64,000 nucleotides of DNA from Paraburkholderia sp. PREW-6R (GCF_039621805.1 NZ_CP155074.1:186001-250000); one strand, 5' to 3'; counted from the first letter of the stretch, positions 43,581 through 53,174 are shown. A program made the numbers and translations. The notes: a model not told the origin generated them from the sequence alone.

Positions 43581-43874
43581 TTGTTAACCCCCGTGAGCCC
43601 TCGGTCTTTAATTCTCATTGTTATACAGTGCGTCAGGGTGAAGCGAGTTGGAGTCAGTCCAGGTCAGCGACGCTAATATTAAAAAATCAGCGTCGTGTGG
43701 TCAAGGAATTAAAAAGATAATCGTCGCACTGCGGCATCGATATGGCTTTGGGTAATCTAAAGCATAGCGACCGTGCGGCGATCCGGTTATTTCATTGTCA
43801 GCGCGTTGTCGAGCGATAGCCTGCTCACACCAGCTTATCGGGAGTATGCGCGATGGCAAGGCCTCAGCCCTTCA

Positions 43875-44642
43875 TCACCGATCCCAGACCTCATCCGGTA
43901 AGGGCAAACCGGCAAGATCTTCCGACGTTAGCGGACGATCCACCTTCACCCCTTCGCTTTCAAGCATCAACATGACCTGCCTCGTATGTTGCGCGCTATG
44001 CCAGGCAGTCCGTTCAAGTACTTCATGCATCGGACGTCGGCCGTAATAAGTCGGCACGTCGTAAGCAAGCGAACGATCTGTTTCGCCATCCCACCACTCG
44101 CGTAAGCGCGCCCTGACGCTCTGTCCCCAGACCGCGATCTCTTCCGGTCCCCACTCGGCGGGCGGCACCTCATCGAAACCCTCAAATCGCAGCTCCGTCT
44201 GCTGTGCCGCTTGAATACCCATCTCCGCCACACGGAAGACATGAAAGGTCAGCCCGGCCGGCGTGCGGTTCCGGTTCCTGAACGGCTGTGTAAATGCAGG
44301 ACCGCTGAATTGCCGTGCGTAGCGCGCGTTGGATTCGAGGACAAGCTCAAGGCGTTGGACCAGCTCGGTAGGGGACAAAGGCTCCATGGCCTTCGTCTTC
44401 AGATCGAGGAACTTGATGACGTCATTGATCGTTTGACAGAAGGTGTATTTCCCGCCGAGCGCCACCACCGGCACGCTGCGTGCGCCGAGCGCTGCGAGTT
44501 GCTCGCGGCCGTCGGGATCGTTGTGCACGTCGATCGATTCAAATTCAATTCCCTGTTTGGTCAGAAACTCTTTCGTGCGCAGACACGACGAGCAGCCGGG
44601 CTGCCAGAACACTTTGATCTTTGCATGGGTCGCGGTTTGCAT
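43875..44642 (-). CDS. Glutaredoxin-DinB fusion protein
   Basis: 255 residues. Residues 1-80 are a glutaredoxin-like domain with redox motif CSSC (Cys17, Cys20) and SVPVVALGGKYTF, the cis-Pro loop. Residues about 90-250 are a DinB/YfiT-like four-helix domain with histidines FHVFRVAEM, HEVLERTAWHSAQH placed as in metal-binding DinB proteins. DinB-fold enzymes often use bacillithiol, mycothiol or glutathione, so a fused thiol-redox domain suggests a glutathione-linked transferase or reductase. The exact reaction is unknown. No partner gene is adjacent. Confidence 0.85.
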   Translation of the reverse strand: MQTATHAKIKVFWQPGCSSCLRTKEFLTKQGIEFESIDVHNDPDGREQLAALGARSVPVVALGGKYTFCQTINDVIKFLDLKTKAMEPLSPTELVQRLELVLESNARYARQFSGPAFTQPFRNRNRTPAGLTFHVFRVAEMGIQAAQQTELRFEGFDEVPPAEWGPEEIAVWGQSVRARLREWWDGETDRSLAYDVPTYYGRRPMHEVLERTAWHSAQHTRQVMLMLESEGVKVDRPLTSEDLAGLPLPDEVWDR

Positions 44643-44797
44643 GGCGTTCTCCTCCAGACGGTTCGCCTCGGACGGGGCGGGGGTTCATGTCATTGTTCCC
44701 CCGCCGCACGTCGACGCAAAGCAGTGCTTGACCATGCCGTCATCGCGAACGACGATGGCAGGATGGACGCGCAATGTTCGAACCTCAGTGAGACAGC

Positions 44798-45685
44798 ATG
44801 GCCACTCTCGATCCGCTTTCACTCCGGCTCTTTATCAGCGTCGCAGAGGCCGGTACGATCGCCGCGGCCGCGGAGCGTGAGCATATTGCTGCGGCAGCAA
44901 TCAGTAAGCGAATCAGCGAGATTGAAGCGCAACTTGGCATCGCGCTTTTGCGGCGCACCAATAAAGGCGTCGAGGCAACGGCCGCCGGCCAGCGTCTCGT
45001 TGCATTGGCCCATCGTGCACTGCATGAACTGGACGACATTGCCGTGCACATGCGCGATTACGCGAGCGGCGTGAGCGGTCTGATCCGGCTTGGGGCAAAC
45101 GTGTCGTCGGTCGTGCAATTCCTGCCACGAGAGATTCAGTCGTTTGCGCGCCAATATCCACGTATTCACATTCAGCTCGAAGAGAAGTCGAGTATCGGCG
45201 TGGTGAAGGCCGTCGCCGAAAATGCGGTGGATATCGGCATCTTCACGTCCGTGCCGCACGGCTACGATGTGCAGACCTTCCCTTACCATCATGACCGTCT
45301 GGCGCTCGTCATACCGCCAGATCAAGCGCTGGCGAGACATCAGTGCGTTGCTTTCGCCGATACGCTCGATTTCGAGTATGTCGGCCTGCCTCCTGATACG
45401 GCGATCAGTCAGCAACTCACGCGCGCCGCGCATGAGCATGCGCGGTCGGTCAACCTGCGGATTCAGGTGACTGGCTACGACGCGCAATGTCTGATGATTG
45501 CCGCGGGTCTCGGACTTGGCGTGATGCCGCATGCAGTGGCGCAGCACCAGGCGCAAACTCTCGGGTTGTCGGTGGTTTCACTGACCGACGCATGGGCCGA
45601 GCGCGAGTTGTTGCTCGCGGTACGCTCCCTCGCCGCGTTGCCGGTTGCCTGCAGTCTGCTGGTCGCGCATCTGCGGCGCGGGTGA
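44798..45685 (+). CDS. LysR-family transcriptional regulator
   Basis: 295 residues. HTH about 1-62 (LRLFISVAEAGTIAAAAERE; AAISKRISEIEAQLGIALL), then the co-inducer domain (GLIRLGANVSSVVQFLPREI). Similar to the LysR at 14978. It is divergent from the glutaredoxin-DinB gene and upstream of the GntR gene on the same strand. It may add a second control to the NMT1/LeuCD-like cluster or act on the divergent gene. Confidence 0.9.
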   Translation: MATLDPLSLRLFISVAEAGTIAAAAEREHIAAAAISKRISEIEAQLGIALLRRTNKGVEATAAGQRLVALAHRALHELDDIAVHMRDYASGVSGLIRLGANVSSVVQFLPREIQSFARQYPRIHIQLEEKSSIGVVKAVAENAVDIGIFTSVPHGYDVQTFPYHHDRLALVIPPDQALARHQCVAFADTLDFEYVGLPPDTAISQQLTRAAHEHARSVNLRIQVTGYDAQCLMIAAGLGLGVMPHAVAQHQAQTLGLSVVSLTDAWAERELLLAVRSLAALPVACSLLVAHLRRG

Positions 45686-45847
45686 GGGCGGCGCAGCACT
45701 TCACTGAAGTAAGCGTTTCCCTTTGTGTCGTCGCGCGAAAGGCGGTGCTAGCATCGTGACATGAGAGCAAGACGCGTTGCGTGCGAAGCAAAGTTCGCTC
45801 TACCGGGTCGCATTGCCGCGTCTACGGGCGCCGCGAGGAGAAACGTC

Positions 45848-46597
45848 GTGTCAGATCGCAAACCGTCCGCGTCGCCACGCATGGCGAAACGCCCCGCAGC
45901 GGAACAGATCGCGCAGGTGGACCCGCCAATCGAAACGCGCAACGGCAACTCGTCGCAACAGGCCTACGAAAGCCTTCGGCGCAAAATCATCGAAAGCGAA
46001 CTGGCCCCGGGCTCTTACCTGCTGGAGCAGGAACTCGCGTTGATGCTCGGCGTGAGCCGCACGCCGATTCGCGAAGCCGCGATCCGGCTGCAGGGTGAAG
46101 GTCTAGTCGAAATCGTACCGCGCCACGGAATCCGAATCGTGCCGACGTCGGTGTCCGATATCAGTCATATCTATCAGGTGCTGATCAGTCTGGAATCCAC
46201 CGCTGCTGCGTTGGTGGCGGCGCGCAGCGACGCAGACCTCACTCCGTTGGAAAACGCCTGCCAGCAGATGACGGCGGCACTTGCCTCTCAGGACATGCAG
46301 GCGTGGGCTCAAGCGGACGAGGCGTTCCACGAGGCACTCGTGCATCTGGGGGGCAACGCGCGCCTCACGCAGGTGGTGATGAACTGCCGCGATCAGGTTC
46401 ATCGGGTCAGGCGCTTTACGCAGCAGCTTCGCCCACACCCGCAGCCAAAGAAATCGATCGCCGAGCACTACGAAATTATCGAGGCGATGCGTCGCGGCGA
46501 CGCAGCGCGCGCGAGCCGTTTGTACCGCGCACATCGCGAACGTGGCTGGCGGGAGCAGACTGCGGTGCTGCAACAGCACGGAATACATCAGGCTTGA
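45848..46597 (+). CDS. GntR-family regulator, FCD subfamily, of the hydro-lyase/lyase cluster
   Basis: 249 residues from GTG 45848, chosen because GAGGAG lies eight bases upstream; an ATG at 45761 has none. HTH about 35-100 (AYESLRRKIIESELAPGSYL; LGVSRTPIREAAIRLQGEG), then the FCD domain (ADEAFHEALVHLGGNARLTQ; HYEIIEAMRRGD). It directly precedes the NMT1 ABC/lyase operon on the same strand, and a TTAATGCATACATTAA element lies between them, so it is the likely regulator. Confidence 0.9.
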   Translation: MSDRKPSASPRMAKRPAAEQIAQVDPPIETRNGNSSQQAYESLRRKIIESELAPGSYLLEQELALMLGVSRTPIREAAIRLQGEGLVEIVPRHGIRIVPTSVSDISHIYQVLISLESTAAALVAARSDADLTPLENACQQMTAALASQDMQAWAQADEAFHEALVHLGGNARLTQVVMNCRDQVHRVRRFTQQLRPHPQPKKSIAEHYEIIEAMRRGDAARASRLYRAHRERGWREQTAVLQQHGIHQA

Positions 46598-46672
46598 ATC
46601 ATGAGGATCGATTCGCTTCAGACGGGTAAACCCAGCCTCTGATGTCCGTCGTTCTTCTGTACTTTTGCCGAT

Positions 46673-46688
46673 TTAATGCATACATTAA
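46673..46688. promoter_or_regulatory. TTAATG-CATA-CATTAA, candidate GntR/FadR-type operator
   Basis: Six-base perfect arms around CATA; the core ATGCATACAT resembles FCD-type GntR sites. It sits between the GntR gene and the binding-protein gene, about 150 bases before the operon's first ATG. Binding is inferred. Confidence 0.5.
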
Positions 46689-46840
46689 CTTACACAGTAA
46701 TCGGATTTGCCTGATTCGACGAGTCCGTTTGTTGTCCCGTTGCCGGCGCAGGAAAGTTCGGAGTCGTAGTTTTCCTGGCGCGCGGCGGCATAACAAAAAG
46801 ACGGCCCACTGACCGTCAACCGTGGATGGAGACAAACCAC

Positions 46841-47836
46841 ATGGAAGCGATTCGCAATGTCGCGCGAGGCATCGGTCTGCGCGTCTGTCTGAGCGCGTGC
46901 CTGGCGCTTGCGGGTGTCGGCGCACACGCGGCCACGCTGACGGTCACGCACTGGGGCGACGGCATGTACGGCGTGCCTTTCGCAGTGGCGCTCGACAAAG
47001 GCTATTTCAAGGACGAGAAAGTGGACGTGACGGGCTTCATTACGTCCGAAGGCGGCGGCACGAGTATCCGTAACGCGATGGCGTCGGAAATTCCTTATGG
47101 CGAAGTCGCGCTACCCGCCGCGATTGCAGCGGTGAAGCAGGGCGTGGATCTGACGATCGTGCATGGCGGCGTGCAAAGTCTCGGAGACCTCGTCTGGGTC
47201 GAATTGAAGAACGGCTCGATCTCCAACATCAAACAGATGAAGGGCAAGACGATCGGCTATAGCAGTCCCAAGTCGACCACGGACATGATCTCCACCATTG
47301 CGCTCGATCGCGTCGGCCTGCTCGGTCAGGTGCAACGCAAACCGGTTGGCAGTTCGAGCGGGATGCTCACTTCGTTGCAACAGGGTGCGGTGGATGTCGG
47401 CTACATGACCGAGCCGTCATATAGCGCGAAGAAAGAGGGGCTACGCATTGCGTTCCGCTCGAATGATGTCGTGCCGAATGAGACGCAGACGGTCGGCATT
47501 GTGCGCACCGATTATCTGAAAGCGCATCCTGACGTGATACGCGGGATCATTGCGGCGCGACGCAAAGCAGTGGTCTATATGGCGGCCCATCGCGCCGAGG
47601 CGGCTCAGATTCTCGCGAAAGAGTACAAGCTGGACCCGGCGGTCGCGGCATCGGCAATCAACAATGTGCTCGATTCCGACCCGAAGTACTGGAGCGAAGG
47701 CAGCCTCGACTACAAGAGCATGGACGAAGTCCTGAAAGGCCTGGTACTCGTCAAGGCTATTCCGGAGGGTCCGTTCGACTGGTCGAAGATCGTCGACGAA
47801 TCCATGTTGCCGGCCGATCTGCGCAGCAGGAAGTGA
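46841..47836 (+). CDS. NMT1/SsuA-type ABC substrate-binding protein
   Basis: 331 residues from MEAIRNVARG, preceded by GGAGA at ten bases; the ATG at 46826 overlaps that site. Signal peptide to about residue 31 (LALAGVGAHA). Mature pattern: GDGMYGVPFAVALDKGYFKD, GYSSPKSTTDMISTIALDR and GYMTEPSYSAKKEG. It is the first gene of a run with ATPase and two permeases and so makes a complete importer. The ligand is probably the acid processed by the following lyases and hydro-lyase. Confidence 0.9.
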   Translation: MEAIRNVARGIGLRVCLSACLALAGVGAHAATLTVTHWGDGMYGVPFAVALDKGYFKDEKVDVTGFITSEGGGTSIRNAMASEIPYGEVALPAAIAAVKQGVDLTIVHGGVQSLGDLVWVELKNGSISNIKQMKGKTIGYSSPKSTTDMISTIALDRVGLLGQVQRKPVGSSSGMLTSLQQGAVDVGYMTEPSYSAKKEGLRIAFRSNDVVPNETQTVGIVRTDYLKAHPDVIRGIIAARRKAVVYMAAHRAEAAQILAKEYKLDPAVAASAINNVLDSDPKYWSEGSLDYKSMDEVLKGLVLVKAIPEGPFDWSKIVDESMLPADLRSRK

Positions 47837-47843
47837 GGAATCG

Positions 47844-48707
47844 ATGAGCGCTCTATCACGTCACAAGCCGAATATCTCCGTTGTCGCACCGAGTGCGTTA
47901 TCGCCTGACGGCAAGCGCGTTCAGGCAACGCTCACCGACGTCACCCGTATCTATCACGGTGGGGACGGGAAGCCGCCCTTTCATGCGCTCGGTCCAGTGA
48001 GTCTCGAATTGCGAGCGGGGGAGTTCTTCTCCGTCGTCGGACCATCGGGGTGCGGCAAGTCGACATTGCTGGACGTGCTCGCCGGTCTGAATCCGGCGAG
48101 TGGCGGCACGGTGACATTCGAAGGCAGGCCGGTTGGCGCGCAGGTGCCCGATGGCGTGGCCGTCGTGTTTCAGGAGGACGCGAGTTTTCCGTGGCTCAAC
48201 GTGTTCGACAACGCGGCATTCGCTGCGCGGCAGGCCGGCGTGGCGGAAACGGAAGTGCGCGAACGGGTCGATCACGCGCTTTCGTTCATGGGCCTCAAGT
48301 CGTTCGCCAAAGCGTATCCGGCGCAACTGTCGGGCGGCATGCGGCAACGTGTGTGCATCGCACGAGCAATGGTCGTGCGTCCCCGCCTGATGCTGCTCGA
48401 CGAACCGTTTGGCGCGCTCGACCAGCAAACGCGCCTGCTGATGGGCGACGAAACGCTGAAGCTGTGGCGCGATACCGGCGCAACCATTCTGCTGATCACG
48501 CATTCGATCGACGAGGCCGTGCTGCTATCCGACCGGATCGGTGTGATGTCGGCGTGCCCTGGCCGCTTCATTGCGACGATCGAAACCGGCTGGCCGCGCA
48601 TGCGCGACAGCACGACCGCGCTCGACGCACGCTTCGGAGAACTGACGGCCCAGGTGTGGGGCCTGCTGCGTGAAGAGGCGCTCAAGGCGCTCGGGAGTCA
48701 GCAATGA
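47844..48707 (+). CDS. ABC transporter ATP-binding protein (SsuB/TauB type)
   Basis: 287 residues. Walker A GPSGCGKST, Q loop VVFQEDASFPWLNVFDN, signature LSGGMRQRVCIARA, Walker B LMLLDEPFGALDQQT and switch His in ITHSIDEAVLLSD are intact. The FPW after the Q loop is typical of the nitrate/sulfonate/taurine branch. Starts seven bases after the binding-protein stop and overlaps the first permease gene by four bases. Confidence 0.92.
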   Translation: MSALSRHKPNISVVAPSALSPDGKRVQATLTDVTRIYHGGDGKPPFHALGPVSLELRAGEFFSVVGPSGCGKSTLLDVLAGLNPASGGTVTFEGRPVGAQVPDGVAVVFQEDASFPWLNVFDNAAFAARQAGVAETEVRERVDHALSFMGLKSFAKAYPAQLSGGMRQRVCIARAMVVRPRLMLLDEPFGALDQQTRLLMGDETLKLWRDTGATILLITHSIDEAVLLSDRIGVMSACPGRFIATIETGWPRMRDSTTALDARFGELTAQVWGLLREEALKALGSQQ

Positions 48708-49462
48708 ATGCCGCTGCGCGCTGGCGATTCGGGCTCGTCGTCGGCCTCATTGCGCTGCTCGAAATCGCGAGCCGGGCGGCGTGGATCAACCCGGTGTCGT
48801 TCATCCCGCCATCGAAGATGATCACGAGCGCGGTGCAACTGCTGCTTTCCGGACAATACACAACGGATATTCTGCAAACGCTCGGCACCGCGCTGCTTGC
48901 GATTGCGCTTGCGGTGGTGGTGGGGTTCGTCGGCGGCGTGTTGCTGTTCCGGCTGCCGCGCGTGCGCCGTGTGCTCGATCCACTGCTGTTGTCGTATTAC
49001 GCGGTGCCCGTATTCGTGCTCTATCCGATCCTGATCGTGGTGTTCGGTTTGAACCGTTGGCCACTCGTGGGCATCGGCTTTCTCTTTGCGGTTGTCGCAA
49101 TGGCCGTGAATACACTCAATGGCCTCGAACGCGTACCGCGCGTGCTGATGCGAACGGCCCGTGTATGCCGCCTGAACACGTTCGACGAAATCCGGCTCAT
49201 CACCTTGCCGTCGAGTCTGCCTTTTGTTTTCACGGGCATCAAGCTCACGGTGGTGTATGCGTTCATCGCGGTCGTGGCCGGCGAATTCGTGCTGTCAGGT
49301 TCGGGATTCGGCTACCAGATCGCGTTTGCGTACAACAACTTCGACAATCCCACCATGTACGGTCTGATGGTGTTGATGCTGCTCTTCGTCGGCACGCTGA
49401 ATGCGCTGCTGCGCACGGCGGAAGCGCGGCTTTACCGGCGTATTCGCAGGGAGGCCGCATGA
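48704..49462 (+). CDS. ABC transporter permease (SsuC/TauC type), first
   Basis: 252 residues and six helices. The EAA-like loop reads RVPRVLMRTARVCRLNTFDE with ITLPSSLPFVFTGIKL after it. ATGA overlaps with both the ATPase gene upstream and the second permease gene downstream show a tightly coupled operon. It pairs with the next gene as a heterodimeric channel. Confidence 0.9.
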   Translation: MNAAARWRFGLVVGLIALLEIASRAAWINPVSFIPPSKMITSAVQLLLSGQYTTDILQTLGTALLAIALAVVVGFVGGVLLFRLPRVRRVLDPLLLSYYAVPVFVLYPILIVVFGLNRWPLVGIGFLFAVVAMAVNTLNGLERVPRVLMRTARVCRLNTFDEIRLITLPSSLPFVFTGIKLTVVYAFIAVVAGEFVLSGSGFGYQIAFAYNNFDNPTMYGLMVLMLLFVGTLNALLRTAEARLYRRIRREAA

Positions 49463-50235
49463 GTACGATTGTCGTAGCCCATACCGCGAGACCCAGGCAC
49501 GCGCGGCGCTGGCTGGACGGTCTGGCGCTGGTCATCGTGCTGATTGTGTTGTGGCAGATGATGAGCGTCGTGCTCGGACCGGATGCCGTGACCACACCGT
49601 GGCGCACCGTGCAGCGCGCGATCCACATTGTCAGCGATCCGGACTTTCCGGCGAGCCTGTATGTCACCGGCGTTGCGTTCGGTTCCGCGTTTCTGATCTC
49701 GGCCGTATGCGGCGTACTGCTCGGCATGCTGCTCGGCATGCGCAAGCTGGCCGCCGACGTGATGGAACCGCTGATGATGGGCTTCTATTCCATTCCGAAA
49801 GTCACGTTATATCCGGTGGTACTGCTCGCGTTTGGTCTCGGACTGTGGGCGAAGATCGTATTCGGCGTGATGCATGGCGTCGTGCCTATCACGATCTTCA
49901 CGATGAACGCCGTGCGTAACATGCCACCCATCTATACGCGGGCGGCGCGCACCTATCGCCTGAGTCCCGCCGCCTTTGCTCGCCATGTTCTGCTGCCCGC
50001 ATGCGTGCCGGAAGTGGTCGCGGGCTTGCGGATCGGCTTTTCGCTGACGCTGCTCGGCACCTTGATCGGCGAGATGTTCGCGTCGCAAAGTGGTATCGGC
50101 CATATGTTGATGATCGCGATGAATCGCAGCGAAACGAGCACGATCATGGCGCTTGCGCTGATGTTGTTCGTCTTCGCAACGCTCGTCAATCTGCTGTTGC
50201 TCGCGTGGCAGCGGCGCCTTACACATAGCAACTGA
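49459..50235 (+). CDS. ABC transporter permease (SsuC/TauC type), second
   Basis: 258 residues and six helices, starting MSTIVVAHTARPRHARR. The EAA-like loop reads MPPIYTRAARTYRLSP with HVLLPACVPEVVAGLR after it. It overlaps the first permease by four bases. Having two different permeases, instead of one homodimeric SsuC, is a variant of this importer class. Confidence 0.9.
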   Translation: MSTIVVAHTARPRHARRWLDGLALVIVLIVLWQMMSVVLGPDAVTTPWRTVQRAIHIVSDPDFPASLYVTGVAFGSAFLISAVCGVLLGMLLGMRKLAADVMEPLMMGFYSIPKVTLYPVVLLAFGLGLWAKIVFGVMHGVVPITIFTMNAVRNMPPIYTRAARTYRLSPAAFARHVLLPACVPEVVAGLRIGFSLTLLGTLIGEMFASQSGIGHMLMIAMNRSETSTIMALALMLFVFATLVNLLLLAWQRRLTHSN

Positions 50236-50248
50236 GCGGGAGATGTCG

Positions 50249-51136
50249 ATGAGTACTTCAGAAAAGCTGAAAGAGATTCTCAAGAGCGGCCGTTTCGTGG
50301 TGGCGCCCGGCGTGTTCGACATGTTCTCGGCGCGTGTAGCCGATCGCCTGCCATTCGCCGCGCTGTACATGACGGGATATGGCGTATCCGGTTCCTATCT
50401 CGGCGTCGCCGATGCGGGCCTCGTCAGTTATGCCGATATGGTTGGACGTGCGAGGCAGATCGCGGAAGGCATCGGCAAGCCGCTGATTGCGGACGCGGAC
50501 ACCGGTTTCGGCGGCCTCATCAACGTGCGCCATACCGTGCGAGGTTACGAAGCGGCGGGCGTGCAGGCGATCCAGATGGAAGATCAGGTGATGCCGAAGA
50601 AATGCGGTCATACGCAAGGTCGCCAGGTGGTGCCGCTCAATGAGATGTTGAAGAAGATCGAAGTCGCATTGGAGGCGCGCCGTAGCGACGACATGCTGAT
50701 TATCGCGCGCACGGATTCACGCACCACGCTCGGTCTGGATGAAGCGATCAAACGCGCGAAAGCTTTCGCAAAGGCAGGCGCGGATATCGTGTTCGTCGAG
50801 TCGCCCGAAACGGCGGAGGAATTCAAGCGCATTGGCGGTGAGCTGGCGGATACGGGTGCATGGATTTTCGCCAATATGGTCCCGACCGGGCGCTCGCCCG
50901 TCGTACCGAGCGCAACACTGAAGGAGTGGGGTTTCAGCATCGCGATCTATCCGTCGATCGGCATGGCCGCCGCCACCGCCGCACTGGATGGCGCCTACCG
51001 CCATCTGCTCGAACATGGCGATTCGGTCGACCTGAAAGTCCCTTCGTACACGATGGATCAGTTGCATGAACTCGTCGGCTTTCCCGACGTGTGGGAGTTC
51101 GAAAAGCGCCACGCGCAGGCCAGCGAGGCCGCATGA
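50249..51136 (+). CDS. Isocitrate lyase/PEP mutase-superfamily lyase, first copy
   Basis: 295 residues. The start ATG 50249 has GGGAG eight bases upstream; 50243 is an alternative. Active-site features: DADTGFGG (metal-binding), QMEDQVMPKKCGH with the catalytic Cys119, and the Arg in IARTDSRTT. Relatives are 2-methylisocitrate lyase, 2,3-dimethylmalate lyase and oxaloacetate decarboxylase. Coupled by ATGA overlap to the LeuC-like gene, so it should cleave the hydroxy-acid made by the hydro-lyase, giving two short acids such as pyruvate or glyoxylate plus propionate. The product pair is inference. Confidence 0.87.
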   Translation: MSTSEKLKEILKSGRFVVAPGVFDMFSARVADRLPFAALYMTGYGVSGSYLGVADAGLVSYADMVGRARQIAEGIGKPLIADADTGFGGLINVRHTVRGYEAAGVQAIQMEDQVMPKKCGHTQGRQVVPLNEMLKKIEVALEARRSDDMLIIARTDSRTTLGLDEAIKRAKAFAKAGADIVFVESPETAEEFKRIGGELADTGAWIFANMVPTGRSPVVPSATLKEWGFSIAIYPSIGMAAATAALDGAYRHLLEHGDSVDLKVPSYTMDQLHELVGFPDVWEFEKRHAQASEAA

Positions 51137-52560
51137 TGAGTACGCCACGCACGCTGTTCGACAAACTGTGGGACAGCCACGTCATCGCGAATCTGCCTGG
51201 CGGTATCGACCTGTTGCAGGTGGATCGCAACCTGATGCATGAATTGACGGGTGTGGAGGCAATACGCGTACTCGAAGCGCGCGATCTGCCTGTCAGTCAT
51301 CCCGAGTTGACGTTCGCTACGCTCGACCATGTGATTTCCACGCAACCAGGCCGCAGGGCAGGCGACGCGGACTGGAGCACCACGATGGTGGACGCACTGC
51401 GCGATCAGGTGGGGAAGCACGCCATTCCGCTGTTCGATATTGGTGCCCAAGGCAATCAGGGCATCGTTCACGTCATTGGGCCGGAGCTTGGCCTGTCATT
51501 GCCCGGAACGTTGATCGTCTGCGCGGACAGCCATACCTGTACGCACGGTGCAATGGGTGCGCTTTCGTTCGGCATCGGCTCGACGGAACTGGTTCACGTG
51601 CTCGCCACGCAAACCGTGCGGCAAAAGAAGCCGCGCACCATGCGGGTACGCATTCACGGCACGGTCGCGGGAGGCGTGACGTCGAAAGACATGATTCTCT
51701 ACGTCATCGGTGCGCTCGGCGCGGGCGCCGGCACCGGTTACGCGGTGGAGTTTGCCGGCGAAGCGGTCGAGGCGCTGTCCATCGAGGCGCGGCTCACGCT
51801 GTGCAATCTGACTATCGAACTGGGCGCGAAATTTGGCCTGATTGCGCCGGATGAAAAAACCTTCGCTTATTTGCGAGGCCGTCCTTATGCCCCGCAAGGC
51901 GCGGACTTCGACGCTGCACTGAAAGACTGGAAAGCGCTCGCCACGGACCCGGATGCGCCATTCGATCGTGAAGTCGATATCGACGCAACGAAAATCGGCG
52001 TGCAAGTGACGTGGGGCACGAGCCCTGAACACGTAATCGCCATCGACGCCGAAGTGCCCGACCCATCGAATGAATCCGATCCCGCGCGGCGCGAAGCATT
52101 GCAACGCGCGCTCGACTATATGGGCGTGCACGCGGGGCAGCATCTGAATGAACTTCACGTGGACCGCGTATTCATCGGGTCCTGTACCAATAGCCGTATT
52201 GAAGATCTGCAGGCGGCAGCGCGCGTGGTCGCCGGCCAGCACGTGGCCGAGGGCGTTCAGGCGTGGGTGGTTCCTGGTTCGCTGAGTGTGGCGCGCGAAG
52301 CCGAGAGACAAGGTCTCGCGCAGATCTTTCGCGAAGCCGGTTTCGATTGGCGGGAACCGGGCTGCTCGATGTGCGTCGGCGCGAACGGCGACGTGGTCGG
52401 GCGGGGCGAGCGCTGCGTATCGACTTCGAACCGGAACTTCGTGGGTCGTCAGGGACCGGGCGCACGTACGCATCTCGCCAGCCCCGCCGTGGCCGCCGCG
52501 AGTGCGCTGGCGGGACATATCGCGTCGCCCGCAGCGTTGCAGACAGGAGTCGCGCAATGA
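51133..52560 (+). CDS. Aconitase-family hydro-lyase, large subunit (LeuC/DmdA-like)
   Basis: 475 residues. The [4Fe-4S] cysteines are Cys351 (FIGSCTNSR), Cys411 and Cys414 (PGCSMCVGAN). CADSHTCTHGAMGALSFGIG, near residue 135, is the other family signature. Isopropylmalate isomerase, citraconate hydratase and 2,3-dimethylmaleate hydratase share this form. It lacks leucine-biosynthesis neighbours; instead it sits between two ICL/PEPM lyases and after an importer, which points to catabolism of an unsaturated or branched dicarboxylic acid. Confidence 0.9.
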   Translation: MMSTPRTLFDKLWDSHVIANLPGGIDLLQVDRNLMHELTGVEAIRVLEARDLPVSHPELTFATLDHVISTQPGRRAGDADWSTTMVDALRDQVGKHAIPLFDIGAQGNQGIVHVIGPELGLSLPGTLIVCADSHTCTHGAMGALSFGIGSTELVHVLATQTVRQKKPRTMRVRIHGTVAGGVTSKDMILYVIGALGAGAGTGYAVEFAGEAVEALSIEARLTLCNLTIELGAKFGLIAPDEKTFAYLRGRPYAPQGADFDAALKDWKALATDPDAPFDREVDIDATKIGVQVTWGTSPEHVIAIDAEVPDPSNESDPARREALQRALDYMGVHAGQHLNELHVDRVFIGSCTNSRIEDLQAAARVVAGQHVAEGVQAWVVPGSLSVAREAERQGLAQIFREAGFDWREPGCSMCVGANGDVVGRGERCVSTSNRNFVGRQGPGARTHLASPAVAAASALAGHIASPAALQTGVAQ

Positions 52561-53174
52561 AAGCGTTCACGGTGGTCAAAGGACCTGCTGCGCCTTTGCT
52601 GCGCAATAACGTCGATACGGATCTGATCATTCGCATTGAACGCATTGCGCAACTGGTGCGCGGGCAACTCGGGCCGTGGCTCTTCGAAACGCTACGCTAT
52701 CGTGAAGGTGGTCCCGACCAGGGCGAGCGCGAAGACTTCGTGCTTAACCAGCCGGCTTTCCGGCATGCATGCATTCTGCTCGGCGGTGCCAATTTCGGTT
52801 GTGGCAGTTCGCGCGAAATGGCGGTGTGGGCGCTCGAAGAGTTTGGCATTCGCTGCGTGATTGCCCCTTCGTTCGGCGATATCTTTTACAACAATTGTCT
52901 ACAGAACGGCTTGCTGCCAATCTGCCTCGACGCCGCGCTGATCGGGAAGATCGCGTCGGTGGCCGCCAATGGAACACTCGTCGAAGTCGATTTGCGAGAG
53001 CTGAAAATTCGCGCCGCCGGAATCGACGAGATACCTTTCATATTCGATCCTGCCCGGCAGTCGCTCATGCTCGAAGGGCTTGACGAAGTCGATCAAACGC
53101 TGCGCCTTGCCAGCACGATCGATGCGTTTCGCCGCGAGGATCAGGTGAAACGCGGTTGGGCTTACATGAAGTGA
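52557..53174 (+). CDS. Aconitase-family hydro-lyase, small subunit (LeuD/DmdB-like)
   Basis: 205 residues: the swivelling domain with NNVDTDLIIR, the GCGSSRE substrate-binding loop (Cys82-Gly-Ser-Ser-Arg) and SFGDIFYNNCLQNGLLPI. It overlaps the large-subunit gene by four bases, as expected for a fixed heterodimer. The substrate-specificity loop differs between LeuD, DmdB and others, but cannot be assigned by eye. Confidence 0.9.
   Translation: MKAFTVVKGPAAPLLRNNVDTDLIIRIERIAQLVRGQLGPWLFETLRYREGGPDQGEREDFVLNQPAFRHACILLGGANFGCGSSREMAVWALEEFGIRCVIAPSFGDIFYNNCLQNGLLPICLDAALIGKIASVAANGTLVEVDLRELKIRAAGIDEIPFIFDPARQSLMLEGLDEVDQTLRLASTIDAFRREDQVKRGWAYMK

Noticed and set aside
51496..52557. A 353-codon minus-strand frame opposite the LeuC-like gene
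   Set aside because: Antisense shadow of a gene with intact Fe-S cysteines.
51133..53174. Interpretation as leucine biosynthesis LeuCD
   Set aside because: No leuA or leuB nearby; flanked instead by ICL/PEPM lyases and an importer, although dual use cannot be excluded.
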